40,351 nucleotides of DNA from positions 1-40,351 of the forward strand of contig JAHHHW010000125.1 of NCBI GenBank assembly GCA_019359115.1, read 5' to 3'. This stretch comes from Pelatocladus maniniholoensis HA4357-MV3 (GTDB lineage: Bacteria > Cyanobacteriota > Cyanobacteriia > Cyanobacteriales > Nostocaceae). The notes beneath the pieces are model-generated. The model saw nothing but the letters and a program-made list of their open reading frames with translations, did not search any database and was not told where the DNA came from. Both the position numbers and the translations under genes were made by a program. This document shows, one piece after another, positions 36,733 to 40,351 of this stretch (the first letter of the stretch is position 1; each line of letters begins with the position of its first letter).

Positions 36733-36762
36733 CAAGCAGAGTAAAAGCAAACTCTCTGCTTG
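36733..36762 (+). repeat. Hairpin in the ftsH leader
   Basis: Arms caagcagag (36733-36741) and ctctgcttg (36754-36762) pair perfectly over 9 bp with a 12-base loop, about 180 bases before ftsH. It is followed by the Leu-rich micro-frame at 36773-36832 and by tcatttg-type repeats at 36874-36915. No T-run follows. Confidence 0.45.
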
Positions 36763-36941
36763 CATACCTATAATGATCTATTTGCCAGTTCCACTACCAC
36801 TATTTCTGCTGCTATTACTACTAGTTGCTTAAGACTCAAAGATATTATCGCTAAAAGTTCATGAGTATTAAGTTGGTCATTGGTCATTTGTAATTGGTGA
36901 CAACAAATGACAAAAATGTTTCACTTGGAGAGTAATCAAAA

Positions 36942-38882
36942 ATGCCTGTAGAAACTAATAATAAAAAACAAATTAAACCCCCAAGGATACGCCAGTTCGG
37001 TGGTAGCTTGCTGCTCCTTTTGACTTTGTTGTTTATCCTTAACTTGATTATTCCTAGCTTCCTTGGCCCCAGAATAGCGCAAGTCCCCTATAGTGATTTT
37101 GTTGCTCAGGTAGAAGCAGGTAAAGTAGATCGGGCGGTTGTGGGTAGCGATCGCATTGAATATTCGCTCAAAACTCAAAACCCTGATGATAAACAAACCG
37201 AACAAGTTTTCCAAACCACACCCATAGCAATTGATCTGGATTTACCCAAAATTCTTCGCGATCATAATGTGGAATTTGCTGCACCACCACCAAATCAAAC
37301 TGGCTGGATTTCCACTATCCTCAGTTGGGTGATACCACCATTAATTTTCTTTGGAATTTGGGGGTTTTTACTCAATCGTAGTGGTGGTGGTGGCCCTGCG
37401 GCGCTGACAGTTGGTAAAAGTAAAGCTCGGATCTATTCTGAGGGAACAACAGGCGTTAAATTTATCGATGTTGCTGGTGTAGATGAAGCCAAAGTCGAAC
37501 TCGAAGAAATCATAGACTTCCTGAAAAACGCTGATAAATACACCCGCTTGGGTGCAAAAATTCCCAAAGGTGTACTGTTGGTAGGGCCTCCAGGAACAGG
37601 TAAAACACTTTTAGCCAAAGCGATCGCTGGAGAAGCTAGTGTACCTTTCTTCAGTATTTCTGGTTCAGAATTTATCGAGTTGTTTGTGGGTGTAGGTGCA
37701 GCTCGTGTGCGTGACTTATTTGAACAAGCCAAACAACAAGCACCGTGTATTGTCTTTATTGATGAATTAGACGCTTTGGGTAAATCTCGTGGTGGTGCAG
37801 GCCCAATTATGGGTGGTAACGATGAACGGGAACAAACCCTCAACCAGTTACTCACCGAAATGGACGGCTTTGATGCTAACACTGGCGTCATTATCATCGC
37901 TGCTACCAACCGTCCAGAAATCCTTGATCCAGCTTTGCGCCGTCCCGGACGTTTTGACCGTCAAGTAGTTGTGGATCGTCCTGATAAAATTGGTCGGGAA
38001 GCAATTCTCAAAGTCCATGCCCGCAATGTTTTGTTGGCTGATGATGTAAACTTGGGGATTATTGCTGCTAAAACTCCTGGTTTTGCGGGAGCAGACTTAG
38101 CCAACTTGGTGAACGAAGCTGCACTGCTGGCTGCACGCCAAAATCGTCAAGCGGTAGTCATGGCTGATTTTAACGAAGCGATCGAGCGTCTTGTGGCTGG
38201 TTTAGAAAAACGCTCTCGTGTTCTCAATGAAACTGAGAAGAAAACAGTAGCCTATCACGAAGTTGGTCACGCCATTATTGGTGTTTTGATGCCCGGAACT
38301 GGTAAAGTTGAAAAAATCTCCGTTGTCCCTAGAGGCGTAGGTGCTTTGGGCTACACAATTCAGATGCCAGAAGAAGACCGCTTTTTGATGATTGAAGATG
38401 AAATTCGTGGTCGGATTGCTATCCTGCTGGGTGGACGTTCCGCAGAAGAAACAGTGTTTGGTAAAGTCTCTACGGGTGCTAGTGATGACATTCAAAAAGC
38501 TACTGATTTGGCAGAACGTTATGTTACTCTCTACGGAATGAGCGATAAACTCGGCCCTGTAGCATTTGATAAGATTCAACAACAATTTATTGAAGGTTAC
38601 GGTAATCCTCGTCGTTCCATCAGTCCGAAAGTGGCTGAAGAAATTGATCGCGAGGTGAAGCAAATAGTAGACAATGCTCACCACATTGCCTTGACCATTT
38701 TGCACGAAAACCGTGATTTGTTAGAGCAAACTGCTCAGGAATTGTTGCAAAAAGAAATTCTCGAAGGTGCAGATCTGCGGGAGAAACTCAACCAAGCCAA
38801 AGCACCAGTAGAGTTAGAAGAATGGTTGCGAACAGGTAAAGTATCAGAAGATAAACCCTTGATGCAAACATTGCTGGTGTGA
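36942..38882 (+). CDS. ftsH: ATP-dependent zinc metalloprotease FtsH
   Basis: A 646-residue membrane protease. Two membrane helices (about 22-42 and 124-144) enclose a small extracytoplasmic domain. The AAA module has Walker A GPPGTGKT at 215-222, Walker B VFIDELD at 271-277 and the second region of homology [20 protein letters not shown]. The protease site is HEVGH at 439-443 (zinc ligands His439 and His443, Glu440 catalytic). FtsH hexamers degrade membrane and soluble proteins; in cyanobacteria they remove damaged photosystem II D1. Which of the usual four cyanobacterial paralogues this is cannot be settled here. A GGAGAG ribosome site precedes the ATG. Confidence 0.97.
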   Translation: MPVETNNKKQIKPPRIRQFGGSLLLLLTLLFILNLIIPSFLGPRIAQVPYSDFVAQVEAGKVDRAVVGSDRIEYSLKTQNPDDKQTEQVFQTTPIAIDLDLPKILRDHNVEFAAPPPNQTGWISTILSWVIPPLIFFGIWGFLLNRSGGGGPAALTVGKSKARIYSEGTTGVKFIDVAGVDEAKVELEEIIDFLKNADKYTRLGAKIPKGVLLVGPPGTGKTLLAKAIAGEASVPFFSISGSEFIELFVGVGAARVRDLFEQAKQQAPCIVFIDELDALGKSRGGAGPIMGGNDEREQTLNQLLTEMDGFDANTGVIIIAATNRPEILDPALRRPGRFDRQVVVDRPDKIGREAILKVHARNVLLADDVNLGIIAAKTPGFAGADLANLVNEAALLAARQNRQAVVMADFNEAIERLVAGLEKRSRVLNETEKKTVAYHEVGHAIIGVLMPGTGKVEKISVVPRGVGALGYTIQMPEEDRFLMIEDEIRGRIAILLGGRSAEETVFGKVSTGASDDIQKATDLAERYVTLYGMSDKLGPVAFDKIQQQFIEGYGNPRRSISPKVAEEIDREVKQIVDNAHHIALTILHENRDLLEQTAQELLQKEILEGADLREKLNQAKAPVELEEWLRTGKVSEDKPLMQTLLV

Positions 38883-38910
38883 GAATTTTAGATGAAATCT
38901 AAGCTTGAAC

Positions 38911-38949
38911 AGCGATCGCCCTTCAAAAGAGCGATCGCTATTTATTTTC
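38911..38949 (+). terminator. ftsH terminator formed by two HIP1 sites
   Basis: The arms agcgatcgc (38911-38919) and gcgatcgct (38931-38939) pair perfectly around an 11-base loop, followed by atttattttc. Both arms contain the HIP1 octamer. It lies 28 bases past the ftsH stop and fits an intrinsic terminator. The following stretch to 39229 is very AT-rich with no gene; it probably contains the promoter of the PucR-type gene. Confidence 0.75.
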
Positions 38950-39229
38950 TAAACAAAATCGCATTAAAATTAGGCATTCATTAATTAATAAAATACCCAT
39001 ATTTCATTTTGTTTCCAAGGATTCACAAAAATTCCAAATATAATTACAACTTAAGAAAGATGCTTTTTTCTCTAAAATTTAGTTAGCTGTTTATAACTTT
39101 ATTAAAAAAAATTAGCACATTCTTAAAATAAAAATAATGTAAAATTGGTTACTTTTTACATTTTAAAAAATAGTCATTTTGTCAATCAAAAATCCAAAAT
39201 CGAATCACTGCGCCCTTGAATTTGATTAA

Positions 39230-39883
39230 ATGAATGCTTTGTTAAACGCTACTACACAATTTGAAAAAATTGCCACAATAGTTACAGAACGTATAGCACA
39301 GTTATTGTGTGCCGAAGTTTTTGTCATAGACCAAGATGCTTATGTGATCGCTAGTAGCAACTCCAAGTTAATTAATTACTTTTTCAACGACATCTATAAA
39401 GAAAAAGCTTCTAACTACTTGCGAGTGCCATTAACATTTAATACACAAGTTGGTGAAGTCATTGTTTGCAAACCACGTAACGGCGAAGTAATTTCTTTTC
39501 GTTTAGTCCAAGAACTTGTAGAACTAGTAATTAGTAAAACTACAGTAAGCGATCGCAACCAAGCATATTGTTTAGATAGATTAGGAATTACTGCTTTTGT
39601 CGGGATTGGAGATGAGCGCACAAAAATCGAATTAGCTGCTTATTTGCTCAGTCCTCTCAACCACGAACCGGAATTGTTGACTACCCTTGATGCTTTCTTC
39701 GCCGAAGACTGCTGTCCCTCTTCGACAGCTCATCGGCTTTCTATTCACAGAAATACTTTGAGTTATCGATTAGATAAGGTTAGGCTGTTAACCGGGCTTA
39801 ATCCCCGTCACTTCGATGATGCAGTACAAATTCGTTTGGCTTTGCTGCTGCGGAAACTGAGTATTTCATCAGGAAATTCTTAA
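39230..39883 (+). CDS. PucR/CdaR-type transcriptional regulator
   Basis: A 217-residue protein. The N-terminal half (about 10-110) looks like a small GAF-like sensor (LLCAEVFVIDQDAYVIASS). The C-terminal part has the PucR-type helix-turn-helix, with TAHRLSIHRNTLSYRLDKVRLLTGLNPR followed by FDDAVQIRLALLLRK, as in PucR, CdaR and related regulators. Ligand and target genes are unknown. It is shorter than PucR proteins with their full N-terminal domain. No clear ribosome site is seen before the ATG. It stands alone between ftsH and the 21-bp repeat array. Confidence 0.82.
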   Translation: MNALLNATTQFEKIATIVTERIAQLLCAEVFVIDQDAYVIASSNSKLINYFFNDIYKEKASNYLRVPLTFNTQVGEVIVCKPRNGEVISFRLVQELVELVISKTTVSDRNQAYCLDRLGITAFVGIGDERTKIELAAYLLSPLNHEPELLTTLDAFFAEDCCPSSTAHRLSIHRNTLSYRLDKVRLLTGLNPRHFDDAVQIRLALLLRKLSISSGNS

Positions 39884-39909
39884 GAAATACGGGTGTAGGG
39901 GTGTATTGG

Positions 39910-40182
39910 GTTTCAAACGAGAATTTTCCGGTTTCAAACGAGAACTTTCCAGTTTCAAACGAGAACTTTCCAGTTTCAAACGAGAACTTTCCAGTTTCAA
40001 ACAAGAACTTTCCAGTTTCAAACGAGAACTTTCCGGTTTCAAACGAGAACTTTCCGGTTTCAAACGAGAACTTTCCGGTTTCAAACGAGAACTTTCCAGT
40101 TTCAAACGAGAACTTTCCAGTTTCAAACGAGAACTTTCCAGTTTCAAACGAGAACTCTCCAGTTTCAAACGAGAACTCCCAC
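39910..40182. repeat. Tandem array: 13 copies of a 21-bp unit
   Basis: Thirteen head-to-tail units of gtttcaaacgagaactttcc plus one variable base (a or g), starting every 21 bases from 39910 to 40162. Variation is small: a T in unit 1, caagaa in unit 5, and C for T in the last two. There are no spacers, so it is not CRISPR. Since 21 is a multiple of three and the unit has no stops in several frames, false reading frames of about 70-115 codons appear on both strands (VSNENFP and SSFKREL periods). It lies 26 bases after the PucR-type gene. Confidence 0.9.
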
Positions 40183-40270
40183 AGTCATTGCACCCCACCC
40201 CTTAATCCCCTCCCCGCTTGCGGGGCTACGGTGTACACAGAAGTCTTATAAAGTTGCCTAGTAGCGTTTT

Positions 40271-40346
40271 GATCCCCCCTAACCCCCCTTAAAAAAGGGG
40301 GAACTAGAATCAAAGTCCCCCTTAAAAAGGGGGATTTAGGGGGATC
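40271..40346. repeat. C/G-rich inverted-repeat element at the right edge
   Basis: The left end gatcccccctaacccccctt (40271-40290) faces aagggggatttagggggatc (40327-40346) on the other side, with smaller stems such as tccccctt/aaggggga between. The gatccccctaa...ttagggggatc pattern is, from memory, a very common dispersed repeat in cyanobacteria. Before it, ccccgc (40212-40217) and gcgggg (40220-40225) make a small hairpin. Confidence 0.65.
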
Positions 40347-40351
40347 AGAGG

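Noticed and set aside
39910-40182. Possible CRISPR array
   Set aside because: Units are directly adjacent without spacers, and no cas gene is in the window.
39869-40251. Overlapping open frames of about 70-116 codons on both strands with VSNENFP- or SSFKREL-type repeats
   Set aside because: They arise only from the 21-bp tandem repeat, whose period keeps several frames open. There is no ribosome site and no non-repeat coding content.

Overview
The window comes from a filamentous, heterocyst-forming cyanobacterium (order Nostocales). The main evidence is an intact hetR at 24596-25495, the master regulator of heterocyst development. Support comes from the very frequent HIP1 octamer GCGATCGC, short tandem repeats of the tcattag type between genes, and many typical cyanobacterial genes. 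It looks like chromosome. I see no rRNA, tRNA, prophage or CRISPR array.

Left part (1-12.4 kb): the right end of an IS200/IS605-type element; a minus-strand series with an MltA-like wall protein, a J-domain co-chaperone, a small P-loop kinase and glgC; a cytoplasmic subtilisin-like protease followed by a 103-residue protein resembling the protease's own N-terminal segment; then def with a coupled small membrane protein, ftsX with a DUF3598 gene, a glycosyltransferase-like gene and aat.

Middle part (12.4-30.3 kb): mostly housekeeping. rpsN, nth and rseP lie on the minus strand. A large ClC-CBS-Usp protein, a zinc alcohol dehydrogenase and a PiT phosphate transporter lie on the plus strand, the last two separated by a nest of repeats holding a 155-bp MITE-like element. 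A coiled-coil/repeat/EamA fusion protein follows, then hetR with a 1-kb leader, a secreted Cys-patterned protein, rpsD, moaA and a SerC-type aminotransferase.

Right part (30.3-40.35 kb): an AT-rich two-gene cassette without HIP1 sites. It encodes an SF1 helicase with a RelE/ParE-like N-terminus and, coupled through a TAATG overlap, a membrane-anchored PhnD-like binding protein. This is the best candidate for an undescribed system, possibly stress or defence related, but that role is inference. A conserved cyanobacterial gene, an AI-2E/PerM-type permease, a small membrane protein, ftsH and a PucR/CdaR-type regulator follow. The window closes with 13 copies of a 21-bp tandem repeat and a C/G-rich inverted-repeat element.

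Most genes are single or in pairs and work independently. Apparent functional units are protease plus propeptide-like protein, def plus small membrane protein, ftsX plus the DUF3598 gene, and helicase plus PhnD-like protein. All reading was by eye: family names come from recognisable motifs, not from searches.
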